Below, piece after piece: positions 17,716 through 26,394 of a stretch of 64,000 nt of DNA. The notes below the pieces were generated by a model. That model did no database searches and had not been told where the DNA came from. It saw only the letters and a program-made list of their open reading frames with translations. Numbering within the stretch: position 1 is the first letter of the stretch; each line of letters begins with the position of its first letter. The position numbers and the translations under genes are program-made. Source of the stretch: Thiohalocapsa sp. PB-PSB1 (GTDB lineage: Bacteria > Pseudomonadota > Gammaproteobacteria > Chromatiales > Chromatiaceae). The stretch spans positions 1,302,001-1,366,000 of the forward strand of contig CP050890.1 of NCBI GenBank assembly GCA_016745215.1, given 5' to 3'.

Positions 17716-19170
17716 CAATACCTTCGCCAAAAATTAGCGCCAAAAATTAGGTGGGCGACAGCCCGAGGTGATAGGTTATCCAGTTACTAATCCGAAGACC
17801 TATTCCCACAGGAGGCTATCGCCCATGCCCGACATTATGCTGATCTTGAGCTGCTTAAGCCAGAGCGTAGATAAGACGAGCCTTGGCCGTTTGGGTTGCG
17901 TTGTGGAAGGGCTGTTGGCGATGACGGGGCGGGTAACGATGCGGGGGCTATCGCGCTGGACCGAGCGCGGGGGAAGCTATCGGACGCTGCAGCGGTTGTT
18001 CAACACCACGCTCAGTTGGGGCCAAGTGCATTGGCTGGTGATTCGCCAGCACCTGCTGGGCGACGAAACGCAATGGTTGCTGGCGGGCGATGAAGTGGTG
18101 GTGAGCAAATCGGGCAAGAAGACCCACGGTCTGGATCGTTTTTTCTCCTCGGTGGTTGGCAAGACGATCCCGGGGTTGTGTTTTCTGAGCCTGTCGTTGA
18201 TTAGCGTGCAACGGCGCTGTTCGTACCCATTGCGCCTGGAGCCGATTCTCAAAGAGACGGCCGCGAGCTGCCCGAAAGCGTCCAAAGCGGGTCGGGGTAA
18301 GGGCCGAGGGCGGCCGAAAGGTAGCCGCAATGGCAATCGCCGGGAGGTGAGTCTGTCGCCCTATTTGCAGTTCGTTCAAGACCTTCTGCGCCAGGTGCTG
18401 GCACTGGTGTGCCAGACGCTGACGGTGCGTTATTTCGTCTTCGACGGGGCCTTCGGCCATAATCAAGCGCTGCAAATGGTCCGTCGCACGGGCTTAGAGT
18501 TGATCAGCAAATTGCGCCACAACAGCGCGCTGTATCTGCCCTATGACGGCCCCTACGCCGGGCGCGGCCCGCGGCGCAAGTACGGCAGCAAGCTCGATTA
18601 TCAACACTTGCCGCCGTGCTTTCTCAAAGCCACTTCCGTGGAAGGACAGGTTCATACGGCCATCTACCAACTGCCCGTTTGGCACAAAAAATTCCCCGAC
18701 CGGCTCAATGTCGTGATCCTCGTCAAGACCAACCAACGCACCGGTGCCCAGGCCCATGTCATCCTTTTCAGTAGTGATCTCGAGTTAGGCTACGAAGCGC
18801 TCATCGATTACTATCGCTTGCGCTTCCAAATCGAGTTCAACTTCCGAGACGCCAAACAGTACTGGGGCTTGGAAGACTTCATGGTGACCAAGCCAACGCC
18901 GGTCTACAACAGTGCCAACCTGGCGATGCTGATGATCAACCTGTCCCAGATCCTGATGCGAACGGTGCGCGAGCACTGTCCGAGCTTTAGCGTCAATGAC
19001 CTCAAAGCCCACTTCCGCGGCCGGAAATACGTCCTGGAGGTGTTAAAAATGCTTCCGGAAATGCCCGAAGCAAATATTATTGACCAAGCCCTTGAGCAGG
19101 CTGCAAATCTGGGGCGGATTAATCAAGAACTTAGTGCAGCATGAGATCGGGTCATTTGGCGAAGGTATTG
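17716..19170 (+). mobile_element. IS4-like insertion sequence, copy 1 (1455 bp, intact)
   Basis: Ends are perfect 16-bp inverted repeats, CAATACCTTCGCCAAA (17716-17731) and its complement (19155-19170). ATGGAC stands directly outside both ends (17710-17715 and 19171-19176), a 6-bp target duplication. The element carries one transposase gene. It sits in the intergenic gap between the two divergent halves of the Ter locus. A second copy of identical length lies inverted at 47618-49072. Confidence 0.93.
17825..19144 (+). CDS. IS4-family-like DDE transposase (copy 1)
   Basis: Transposase of 439 residues from the ATG at 17825, which has AGGAGG 9-14 bases upstream; an earlier ATG at 17768 adds an unlikely 19-residue leader. 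DDE landmarks are GDEVVVSKSGKKTHG (first Asp, about residue 90), VFDGAFGHNQAL (second Asp, about 207) and YRLRFQIEFNFRDAK, which fits the Y-x2-R-x3-E-x6-K signature of the IS4 group (about residue 335). The frame is intact, so the element may be active. The protein differs from copy 2 at only three or four residues. Confidence 0.93.
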   Translation: MPDIMLILSCLSQSVDKTSLGRLGCVVEGLLAMTGRVTMRGLSRWTERGGSYRTLQRLFNTTLSWGQVHWLVIRQHLLGDETQWLLAGDEVVVSKSGKKTHGLDRFFSSVVGKTIPGLCFLSLSLISVQRRCSYPLRLEPILKETAASCPKASKAGRGKGRGRPKGSRNGNRREVSLSPYLQFVQDLLRQVLALVCQTLTVRYFVFDGAFGHNQALQMVRRTGLELISKLRHNSALYLPYDGPYAGRGPRRKYGSKLDYQHLPPCFLKATSVEGQVHTAIYQLPVWHKKFPDRLNVVILVKTNQRTGAQAHVILFSSDLELGYEALIDYYRLRFQIEFNFRDAKQYWGLEDFMVTKPTPVYNSANLAMLMINLSQILMRTVREHCPSFSVNDLKAHFRGRKYVLEVLKMLPEMPEANIIDQALEQAANLGRINQELSAA

Positions 19171-19395
19171 ATGGACAAGCCAACAAAGCTAGTTAGAGAG
19201 GCAATTGATACAAACAATGGATAGGCTTGAAATGTCCGCCTGAACTATATACCATCCAGAAGCTACGCCGACATTTCGTCGGCACTCGATAACTCGTGCC
19301 AATGGTTATTGCCAGACCTCACGACCAATCTCATACAATGACCTTAAGGTTCGAGTCCCACCCGTGTCAAGAAGACTACTGACGGAGGTAATAAC

Positions 19396-19848
19396 GTGCT
19401 AGCTGGAATGATGGACAAGCTGAAGACCATGAGCGAAGGTATGCGTGACGAGGCGAAGCGTGCAATGAACCGCAAGTTCATGGACGCGTGTACAGCTGGC
19501 TGCGCCATCATCGCCAATGCCGACGGAGTTGTCACCGCGGACGAAAAGCGTAAGATGATGGGCTTCATGAAAACCTCGGATGTGCTCTCTCTCTACGATA
19601 CCGGGGATGTCATCAAGGCGTTCGAGGCGCACTGCGCCAAGTACGAGTTCGACGCGCAAATCGGCGAAGCCGAGGCACTGAAGGTGGTATCCGGCATCAA
19701 GAACAAAACGGCGGATGCGCGGCTGCTGATCCGTGCATGCTGCGTCATTGCCGCCGCCGATGGCAACTTCGACGAAGATGAGCGCGCCGCCGTAACGCGG
19801 ATGTGCCAGGAGCTGAGTCTAGATCCGGCAGAGTTCCTGCCGTCCTGA
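19396..19848 (+). CDS. terB: Tellurite resistance protein TerB
   Basis: Soluble helical protein of 150 residues, the standard TerB length. It shows the internal two-fold pattern of acidic helical hairpins: CAIIANADGVVTADEKRKM (about residues 35-53) and CCVIAAADGNFDEDERAAV (about 116-134), in which the Asp/Glu-rich turns bind metal in the known TerB structure. The GTG start at 19396 is supported by GGAGG at 19384-19388. It opens the plus-strand Ter operon, about 225 bases after the IS end, so its transcription may depend on a promoter inside or next to the IS. Confidence 0.93.
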   Translation: MLAGMMDKLKTMSEGMRDEAKRAMNRKFMDACTAGCAIIANADGVVTADEKRKMMGFMKTSDVLSLYDTGDVIKAFEAHCAKYEFDAQIGEAEALKVVSGIKNKTADARLLIRACCVIAAADGNFDEDERAAVTRMCQELSLDPAEFLPS

Positions 19849-19957
19849 ATCGAATCAACCTCAGATCGAATCAGCGCGATAGGTCACCCACCAGCCGTCC
19901 GGCAAACGCCGGCCACGGCCGCCGCGACCATCATCGGCACCACAGGGAACTCGACCA

Positions 19958-20602
19958 ATGTCCAGAAGACTGCCCGTTTACCTCTTGCTCGACATTTCGA
20001 CCTCAATGAAAGGGGAGCCCATAGAGTCCGTGCAGGCCGGTCTGCAATTGTTGCTCTCCGCACTGCGTCGAGATCCACATGCGCTAGAGACAGCCTATCT
20101 GTCGGTCATCACCTTTGGTTCCAAGGCGCAGGAAGTCTCGCCGCTCATGGAGGTATCCGCGTTCAAGGCGCCGGCACTCTCGGCATCCGGCACCACCAGT
20201 CTTGGTGCGGCACTGACGCTGCTGGCAAATGCGATCAAGCGCGATGTCGTCAAAGGCAGCGCAGAGCGCCGCGGTGACTGGAAACCATTGATTTTTCTGA
20301 TGACCGATGGTGCACCGACCGACGATTGGCGCCGCGGCAAGGCGGATCTCGATCAGCAGCCCGTGGCGACATTGGTCGCCTGCGCCGCCGGACAACATGC
20401 CGACACCAGCGTGCTGCGCGAACTAACCGATGCGGTGGTCACTCTGGACACGGCGGATGCCGACACCATACAGCGATTTTTCGCCTGGGTGTCCGCGTCA
20501 ATTGCCATGAGCAGCCAAAAAGTGGATTTGACCAAGCGCAACCTGAGCGGCCTCGGAGATCTCCCGCCACCACCACCGGAAGTCAACGTCGCCGGAGTCT
20601 AA
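19958..20602 (+). CDS. TerY-type von Willebrand factor A protein (first of three)
   Basis: Protein of 214 residues made of one vWA domain. The metal-ion-dependent adhesion site is complete: DISTS (about residues 11-15), the Thr of GTTSLGAAL (about 79) and MTDGAPTDD (about 114). In Ter systems TerY proteins are thought to act as metal-dependent adaptors that work with a PP2C phosphatase and a kinase, both encoded just downstream. A proline-rich tail (LPPPPPEV) closes the protein. The next TerY gene starts two bases after this stop codon. Confidence 0.9.
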   Translation: MSRRLPVYLLLDISTSMKGEPIESVQAGLQLLLSALRRDPHALETAYLSVITFGSKAQEVSPLMEVSAFKAPALSASGTTSLGAALTLLANAIKRDVVKGSAERRGDWKPLIFLMTDGAPTDDWRRGKADLDQQPVATLVACAAGQHADTSVLRELTDAVVTLDTADADTIQRFFAWVSASIAMSSQKVDLTKRNLSGLGDLPPPPPEVNVAGV

Positions 20603-20604
20603 CA

Positions 20605-21246
20605 TTGACAACCAGGCGATTACCGGTGTACATCCTTGTGGATACTTCCGGGTCGATGCGCGGCGAGCCGGTGCAGGCGCTCAATGTCGGCTTGAAGACA
20701 ATGGAACAGGCCCTGCGCCGGGATCCTTTCGCGCTGGACACCGTGCATCTGTCACTGATCACCTTCGACATCCAGGCTAAAGAGCTGTTCGCGCTGACGC
20801 CTATCGACCAAGTCCGTATCCCCAACATTGAAGTACCGTCCTCCGGAGCGACCTTCCTTGGCGCAGCGCTGAAAATGCTTGCCGAATGCGTCGACCGAGA
20901 TCTGAAACAGGGCGACTCGAGTCGCCGCGGTGACTGGCGACCCTTGGCATTCGTGATGACCGATGGCAGCCCCTCCGATATCCAGGCCTACAAGGAAGGC
21001 ATTGCCGAGATCAAGCGCCGCGATTTCGCCCGCATCATCGCCTGCGCCGCCGGGCCACGCGCCAAACGCGATGCATTGCTGGAGCTTACCAATACCGTTG
21101 TTGCGCTCGATACCCTCGATGGCGCGGGTTTTGCCCAGTTCTTCCAATGGGTCTCGAGCACGATCGCCGAGGGTGGTCGAAGCGGCGGCATCCAGGAGTC
21201 GGACACCCTTCCAGACCTCCCTGGAGAGGTCAAAATCGCATTCTGA
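20605..21246 (+). CDS. TerY-type von Willebrand factor A protein (second)
   Basis: Single vWA domain of 213 residues, clearly a paralogue of the preceding gene: RRLPVYILVDTSGSM at the start carries the DTSGS metal site, followed by GATFLGAAL and VMTDGSPSD. The open frame reaches back to 20326, but the homology to its neighbour begins at TTG 20605, which has GGAG eight bases upstream and lies two bases after the previous stop. TTG is therefore taken as the start. The two paralogues presumably arose by tandem duplication. Confidence 0.88.
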   Translation: MTTRRLPVYILVDTSGSMRGEPVQALNVGLKTMEQALRRDPFALDTVHLSLITFDIQAKELFALTPIDQVRIPNIEVPSSGATFLGAALKMLAECVDRDLKQGDSSRRGDWRPLAFVMTDGSPSDIQAYKEGIAEIKRRDFARIIACAAGPRAKRDALLELTNTVVALDTLDGAGFAQFFQWVSSTIAEGGRSGGIQESDTLPDLPGEVKIAF

Positions 21247-21274
21247 ATCGCATTCTAAAAAGGAGCTAAGCCAG

Positions 21275-22333
21275 ATGCGCCGCCTTCCGATCTTCCTGGT
21301 TCTCGACGTTTCAGAGTCGATGGCCGGGACCAACCGCGACCAGCTCGAAGAGGGTATTGGCACCATCGTCGCCACGCTACGCACGGATGCCCAGGCGCTC
21401 GATACCGTGTATCTCTCCGTGATCGCATTCGCGGGCATCGCGCGCACCCTGGTTGATCTCTGCGAGCTGCCTGCCTTTCGGGCGCCCCCTCTGCCGATCG
21501 GGGGCGGCACCGCACTCGGTGCAGCGCTGGACCTGGTAATGGATGAAATCGATAGACAAGTGATCATCGGCGATCGTTCGCGCAAGGGTGATTGGCGCCC
21601 TATTGTTTACCTGTTTACCGACGGCAAACCCACCGATGATATTTCTGCTGCCCGTGAGCGCTGGCTGTCGCATTACCGTGCACGGGTTGACCTGGTGGCG
21701 ATCGCATTGGGGGACTATGCCGACCAAGCGGTGCTGGCCACCCTGACCGACCACATCCTCGCCTTCGATCCGAGCGTACCTGGTGGCTTCGAGGTGTTTA
21801 TGCGCTGGCTGACGGAGTCGGTCTCGTTGCAGAGCCAGCGCCTGGGCGAGACCGAAGGTGGGCGAAAGCTGTCTCTGGCGAAGGTGGATGAGCGGATCAT
21901 CGTACAGGCCGATCCAGACGACCTACATGCGCCGCATGCGGATGCCGACTGCGTCGTTATGATTGGCCGCTGCCAACGCAATGCCCAGCCCTACCTGCTC
22001 AAATACGACCGTCACAAAGGAGACTCGATCAACACCGAGTATCTCAAGATCCCCGTTGAAGGCTACCGTATCTCCGGCGCCTACCCGCTCAACGAAACGT
22101 ATTTCGAGTGGAGCCAACCGGGTGCCAGCGGCGGTCAGGCGAACACTGCTGATCTCGAGGGCGCTGCTGCATGCCCTTGTTGCGGCAACCCGATCACCAT
22201 CGCCCTATGCCGGTGCGGCCACCTGTTCTGCATCACCGGACCAGGCCGGGCCGATTGTCCTTGGTGTGGTTCCGAGGTCGAATTCCAAGGCGGCGGTGTG
22301 GAGGATTTCAGCGTCGAGCGCGGGCAGGGGTAG
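21275..22333 (+). CDS. TerY-type vWA protein with C-terminal zinc ribbon (third)
   Basis: Protein of 352 residues. The vWA domain (residues about 1-195) has LDVSESM as the metal site, GGGTALGAAL and LFTDGKPTDD. The C-terminal part carries eight cysteine/histidine ligands in CPCCGNP, CRCGHLFC and CPWCG, a double zinc ribbon (about 305-345). This fused architecture is the known third TerY form in TerY-phosphatase-kinase triads. ATG 21275 is set by AGGAG at 21261-21265; upstream in-frame sequence overlaps the previous gene. Confidence 0.9.
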   Translation: MRRLPIFLVLDVSESMAGTNRDQLEEGIGTIVATLRTDAQALDTVYLSVIAFAGIARTLVDLCELPAFRAPPLPIGGGTALGAALDLVMDEIDRQVIIGDRSRKGDWRPIVYLFTDGKPTDDISAARERWLSHYRARVDLVAIALGDYADQAVLATLTDHILAFDPSVPGGFEVFMRWLTESVSLQSQRLGETEGGRKLSLAKVDERIIVQADPDDLHAPHADADCVVMIGRCQRNAQPYLLKYDRHKGDSINTEYLKIPVEGYRISGAYPLNETYFEWSQPGASGGQANTADLEGAAACPCCGNPITIALCRCGHLFCITGPGRADCPWCGSEVEFQGGGVEDFSVERGQG

Positions 22334-22359
22334 CTGGCCATGCGCGAGCAAATGATCAG

Positions 22360-22410
22360 ATGAGCGCATCCGACGAATGAGCACATCCAACGAATGAGCA
22401 CATCCAACGA
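22360..22410 (+). repeat. Triplicated 17-bp start region of the PP2C gene
   Basis: Three tandem 17-bp units of the form ATGAGCRCATCCRACGA place ATG codons at 22360, 22377 and 22394. Because 17 is not a multiple of three, the first two open six-codon frames that end in TGA overlapping the next ATG; only the third ATG leads into the 588-residue phosphatase. No strong ribosome binding site is visible before any of them. Confidence 0.85.
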
Positions 22411-24160
22411 AGACCAGCTCGTTCAGGAAATTCTGCTGGAGATCTACAAACGTCTGCCAGACGCGCAGGCATGCTCCGATGCGGGCATCCAGACGCGGCT
22501 CCGGTCGCAAACGCAGGATCTGATCGCATTGGCGCGGAGCGCGGCATCCTGTCATGCCAGACAGAACGACATTGCCGAGGGGGAATGCACCGAAGACAAT
22601 ACAGAGCAGCCCGCACAGTCTGCGCATGGACAAACCGACCAGAGCGACCAGGCCGTGACCGAAGCCAGAGCAGGCATTCAGGCCGAGCCAGGCGTCGCAG
22701 ACTCCAGCGAGCATCGGCAGGAACAGATCCGGCCAAGCACCGTTGCGAACGCCAGCGAGGAACCAGCCGAGTCGTTGATACCGGACCGCGCCGCGCACCC
22801 CGACAATCACCAACTGAAACAAGCCGCATCGAGCACTCCCCAGGATTCTGGCGAGCATCCTCCGGAGCTATCAGAGCCCACCATTGCCCCATCGGACCGT
22901 AACGCGGCACCTGAGCGTTCCGCCACCATCGATCCGCACCGCAAGCCCGGCGCGATCCCCACCGCCAGTCTGCCAAGTGCCGAGCCAGCGCTACCGCGCC
23001 TAATCGTAACCATTGCGGCCAACGCCAACGCCGGGAAGCCCTACCAAGCAGCAATCGAAGCGCGAACGGACAGCGGACATCCGGTGCGCATCCTGCATTG
23101 TGATATCCCAACGCAATCCGGAGTGCGCTACGAGGACGGCGCACTGGTCGGCTCCACGCCGGAGGCAGGTGAGTATCGCATCCAGGTAACCGGGGCCTGC
23201 GAAGACATTGAATATCCGCTCACGGCAAGCGCTGATCTGATCGTGAATCATGACCCCAAAACGCTGTGGAAAGACATTCCATCGGATCCTTGCGCGCCGG
23301 GCTGGAAACTGGACGAGCGCGCCTTCGCCACCTCGGGAGCTGGTGGTCGTCGACTCATTGGGGCGAGCATTCGCGGTCGTTCACACGCCCACACCGGAGG
23401 CTTTCGCGAAGATGATTTCCTTCTGCAAGCCAGTACCGACGGACGTTGGAACATCATCGCCGTGGCCGACGGAGCGGGCAGCGCCAGCCGGTCGCGGATC
23501 GGCTCGCGGATTGCCACCGAGGTGGCCGTGCAGCAGGCGCAGGCCCAGCTTCTCTCACTTGGCCCGGCCGCCATAGATGAATGGCGTGTCTCTGGTGATA
23601 AAGAGCCAACGCGGGCGTTGCGGGTGATGTTCTATCAGGCCCTTGGTACAGCGGCGCTGGAGGCGTTAAAGGCGATCGAGGAGCAGGCGCGCTACCATGA
23701 TGCCGATATCCGCGAGTATGCCACAACACTGCTGCTCGCCACGCACACGCACACCGAGATCGGTGATCTAGTCGGCACATTCTGGGTTGGCGACGGCGCA
23801 ATCGCCCTGTGTGATCAAGCGGGCGGCGCCAGGCTGCTCGGACAGCCCGACAGCGGTGCATTCTCCGGCCAAACCCGGTTCCTCGACCGCAGCGCCGTGG
23901 ACAGCGGTCAGGAGATCATGTCGCGCATCCATTGTGCGATCACGCCGGCGCTGGACAGCCTGCTGCTGATGACCGATGGAGTCAGTGATCCGCTGTTCGA
24001 ATCCGACAATGAACTGCATTCCCCAGCCCGGTGGCGAGAACTTCAGGATCAACTTATGCCATTGATCCAGACCGATACAGCAACCGAGAAGCTGGTCTCC
24101 TGGCTCAAATTCTGGCGCAAAGGCCACCACGACGATCGAACGATCGTGGTGCTCTACTAG
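22394..24160 (+). CDS. PP2C-family phosphatase of TerY-P triad
   Basis: Protein of 588 residues. The first 60 residues are helical; residues about 60-195 are low-complexity and rich in Glu, Pro, Ser and Ala, probably a flexible linker; a small beta domain (about 205-290) precedes the PP2C domain (about 310-588). PP2C metal ligands are visible in FREDDF (about 338), VADGAGSA (about 357), and LLLMTDGVSDPL (about 524), with a further acidic TFWVGDGA (about 462). It would remove phosphate from Ser/Thr in partner proteins, most likely those phosphorylated by the kinase-like gene 11 bases downstream. Confidence 0.87.
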   Translation: MSTSNEDQLVQEILLEIYKRLPDAQACSDAGIQTRLRSQTQDLIALARSAASCHARQNDIAEGECTEDNTEQPAQSAHGQTDQSDQAVTEARAGIQAEPGVADSSEHRQEQIRPSTVANASEEPAESLIPDRAAHPDNHQLKQAASSTPQDSGEHPPELSEPTIAPSDRNAAPERSATIDPHRKPGAIPTASLPSAEPALPRLIVTIAANANAGKPYQAAIEARTDSGHPVRILHCDIPTQSGVRYEDGALVGSTPEAGEYRIQVTGACEDIEYPLTASADLIVNHDPKTLWKDIPSDPCAPGWKLDERAFATSGAGGRRLIGASIRGRSHAHTGGFREDDFLLQASTDGRWNIIAVADGAGSASRSRIGSRIATEVAVQQAQAQLLSLGPAAIDEWRVSGDKEPTRALRVMFYQALGTAALEALKAIEEQARYHDADIREYATTLLLATHTHTEIGDLVGTFWVGDGAIALCDQAGGARLLGQPDSGAFSGQTRFLDRSAVDSGQEIMSRIHCAITPALDSLLLMTDGVSDPLFESDNELHSPARWRELQDQLMPLIQTDTATEKLVSWLKFWRKGHHDDRTIVVLY

Positions 24161-24171
24161 GCCAAGCTGGC

Positions 24172-25671
24172 ATGAACGCCCAGATCATCCGACTGAAAAC
24201 ACTCGACGGCGAACCGGTGGAATTTACCGACGAGATCATCGGCTCCGGGGCCATGAAGGATGTCTTTTTTTCACCAGACCGTTCCTACGTCGTCGGCTTC
24301 TATCGCGACCGGCAATCCCCCGCCACCCTCGAGCGCCTGCAAGCCATCTGCGGCGAGCACCGCCGGGGGATCTTTTCTCACCCCGGGGGCGACTATTGGC
24401 AAGATCTGTTTTGTTGGCCCACCGGCGTCGTTGAGCTAGACGGACGGGTGGGCGTGGTGGCGCCCGCTTACCCGCGTCAGTTCTTCTTTGAATATGGCTC
24501 CACCAACGACGATGCCCTCGGCATCAAGGGCCGGGAGAAGGAAGGCAAATGGTTTGCCTCGGCGAGTAATCAAAACCGATTTCTTGATCCGCGCGAGCGA
24601 GGCCATTGGTTGAACTATCTGCGCATCTGTATCCGTCTTGCCCGTGCCGTACGACGCATGCACGCGGCCGGTCTGGCGCATAGCGATTTATCGTACAAGA
24701 ATGCGCTGGTCGACCCGACCACCGGGGCCGCCTGCATCATCGATATCGACGGTCTGGTGGTGCCCGACAAATACCCGCCGGAGGTCGTGGGTACGCCCGA
24801 TTTCATTGCACCGGAAGTGGTCGCGACCTCGCATCTGCCACGCGACAGTGCACAACGTCATCTACCCTGCATCGCTACGGATCGCCATGCGTTGGCCGTT
24901 CTCATCTACATGTACCTGCTGTTCCGTCATCCGCTGCGCGGCGGCAAGATTCATGCTGCTGACCCCAGTCGAGATGAGACCTTGGCCATGGGGCAGAATG
25001 CCTTGTTCATCGAAGACAAGCACGACGCCAGCAACCGTATCCGGGTAGCCGAGGCGCGCCCGAGCGACCTGCCCTGGGCCGACACCGACAAGTTGCCCTA
25101 CACCCTCACCGGCCCGCATCTGTCACGCCTGTTCGAGCAGGCGTTCGGTGAGGGTCTGCACGATCCCGCGGCGCGCCCCACGGCCGAGGAATGGGAATTC
25201 GCCCTGGTGCAAACCGCCGACCTGTTGCAGCCTTGCGTGAACCCCGACTGTCAGCAGGGCTGGTATGTTTTCGACAACTCGCGCGCTCCCGCCTGCCCAT
25301 TTTGCCAAACTCCTTATCGGGGGCTCCTGCCGGTATTGAATTTCTACTCATCACGGCAGGGCGGTTCCTATCGTTCGGACGGCCAGCGTCTGATGGTCTA
25401 CACCGGACAATCCCTGTTCCCATGGCATGTTGATCGACAGATCACCCCGAACGAACGCTTGAGCGATGCACAGAAGCGACGGGTGGGCTACTTCGTCCTG
25501 CATCAGGATATGTGGTGGCTGGTGAATGAAGCGATGCCGCAATGCCTTGATGCGACCACCGGTAAACCAATTCCGATCAACGCCCGTGTACAATTGCGCG
25601 ATGGATTGCAATTGCTCTTCTCCAAACAGGCGGGAGGGCGTCTGGTGGTCGTACAGATGGCTGGTAAATGA
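24172..25671 (+). CDS. Kinase-like protein with zinc ribbon (TerY-P triad)
   Basis: Protein of 499 residues. A divergent glycine loop IGSGAMKDVF (about residues 24-33) is followed by the catalytic loop HSDLSYKNAL (about 169-178) and DIDGLVVPD (about 190) in place of the usual DFG. A large kinase-like domain ends near residue 345. A zinc ribbon (CVNPDCQQG and CPFCQTPY, about 350-380) and a C-terminal beta-rich domain resembling FHA-type folds follow. The open frame extends upstream to 24031, but this would overlap the PP2C gene; ATG 24172 is preferred. It completes the vWA-phosphatase-kinase set of the locus. Confidence 0.85.
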   Translation: MNAQIIRLKTLDGEPVEFTDEIIGSGAMKDVFFSPDRSYVVGFYRDRQSPATLERLQAICGEHRRGIFSHPGGDYWQDLFCWPTGVVELDGRVGVVAPAYPRQFFFEYGSTNDDALGIKGREKEGKWFASASNQNRFLDPRERGHWLNYLRICIRLARAVRRMHAAGLAHSDLSYKNALVDPTTGAACIIDIDGLVVPDKYPPEVVGTPDFIAPEVVATSHLPRDSAQRHLPCIATDRHALAVLIYMYLLFRHPLRGGKIHAADPSRDETLAMGQNALFIEDKHDASNRIRVAEARPSDLPWADTDKLPYTLTGPHLSRLFEQAFGEGLHDPAARPTAEEWEFALVQTADLLQPCVNPDCQQGWYVFDNSRAPACPFCQTPYRGLLPVLNFYSSRQGGSYRSDGQRLMVYTGQSLFPWHVDRQITPNERLSDAQKRRVGYFVLHQDMWWLVNEAMPQCLDATTGKPIPINARVQLRDGLQLLFSKQAGGRLVVVQMAGK

Positions 25672-25748
25672 TTCTAACCATCCCCATACAGGGGCAATTC
25701 GTGCGCCGATAAGCGCGCAGGGTATGTAATGACCCAGGAGAGAAAACA

Positions 25749-26327
25749 ATGAGTATCAACCTAACCAAAGGACAACGGATTTCACTGGAGAAAGATTGCG
25801 CACCAGGTCTGTCACAAGTCGCTCTCGGCTTGGGATGGGGTCAGCGGGAGAAAAAGGGGCTATTCGGAGGAACCAAACAGGTTGACGTGGATCTCGATGC
25901 CTCATGCCTATTGTTCGCGAATCGCAACCTGATCGACGTGGTCTGGTTTCAGCAACTGCGAAGCAAAGATGGCGCCGTTGTGCATACCGGAGACGATCGT
26001 TCCGGAGGCGGCAGTGCCGACAATGAAATCATTCGCGTCGATCTCACCCGCTTGCCTAAAGAGGTCGATGCACTGATCTTTACTGTAAACTCATTTCTCA
26101 ACGACAGCTTCGAGGGCATCCCGAATGCGCGTTGTCGACTGCTGGATGCGAAGTCCGATCAGGAGCTCGCGCGCTTCGACCTCACCCTGGACGGCGGAGG
26201 ACACACCGGTATGGTAATGGCGAAACTCTATCGCAAGGATGGTGCCTGGAATCTGCATGCCATCGGCGACAAAGGCCATGGCCGCACCTTTCAGGAGATG
26301 GAGGACATCATCACCAGAACGCTCTGA
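25749..26327 (+). CDS. TerD-family protein (TerZ-like)
   Basis: Protein of 192 residues consisting of one TerD domain. It starts with INLTKGQRISLEKD, typical of the family. The calcium-binding acidic strand reads QVDVDLDASCLLF (about residues 43-55) and the second acidic loop HTGDDRSGGGSADNEII (about 78-94) is present but less acidic than in the two canonical paralogues at the end of the operon. An insertion KKGLFGGTK lies before the first acidic strand. AGGAG at 25737-25741 marks the start. Membrane-associated stress complexes are proposed for these proteins. Confidence 0.9.
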   Translation: MSINLTKGQRISLEKDCAPGLSQVALGLGWGQREKKGLFGGTKQVDVDLDASCLLFANRNLIDVVWFQQLRSKDGAVVHTGDDRSGGGSADNEIIRVDLTRLPKEVDALIFTVNSFLNDSFEGIPNARCRLLDAKSDQELARFDLTLDGGGHTGMVMAKLYRKDGAWNLHAIGDKGHGRTFQEMEDIITRTL

Positions 26328-26394
26328 GCTGGCACCCGGATGGCCCGCGCACAGGCCAGTCGGGATTGATGCGTACAGATAACTGGAGATTCCG

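Noticed and set aside
19351..19373. GGTTCGAGTCCCACCC, resembling a tRNA T-arm
   Set aside because: No acceptor, D or anticodon arms can be built around it and the T-stem does not pair well; treated as chance.
20326..20604. Upstream extension of the second TerY frame
   Set aside because: It overlaps the first TerY gene in another frame, and similarity between the two paralogues begins at TTG 20605.
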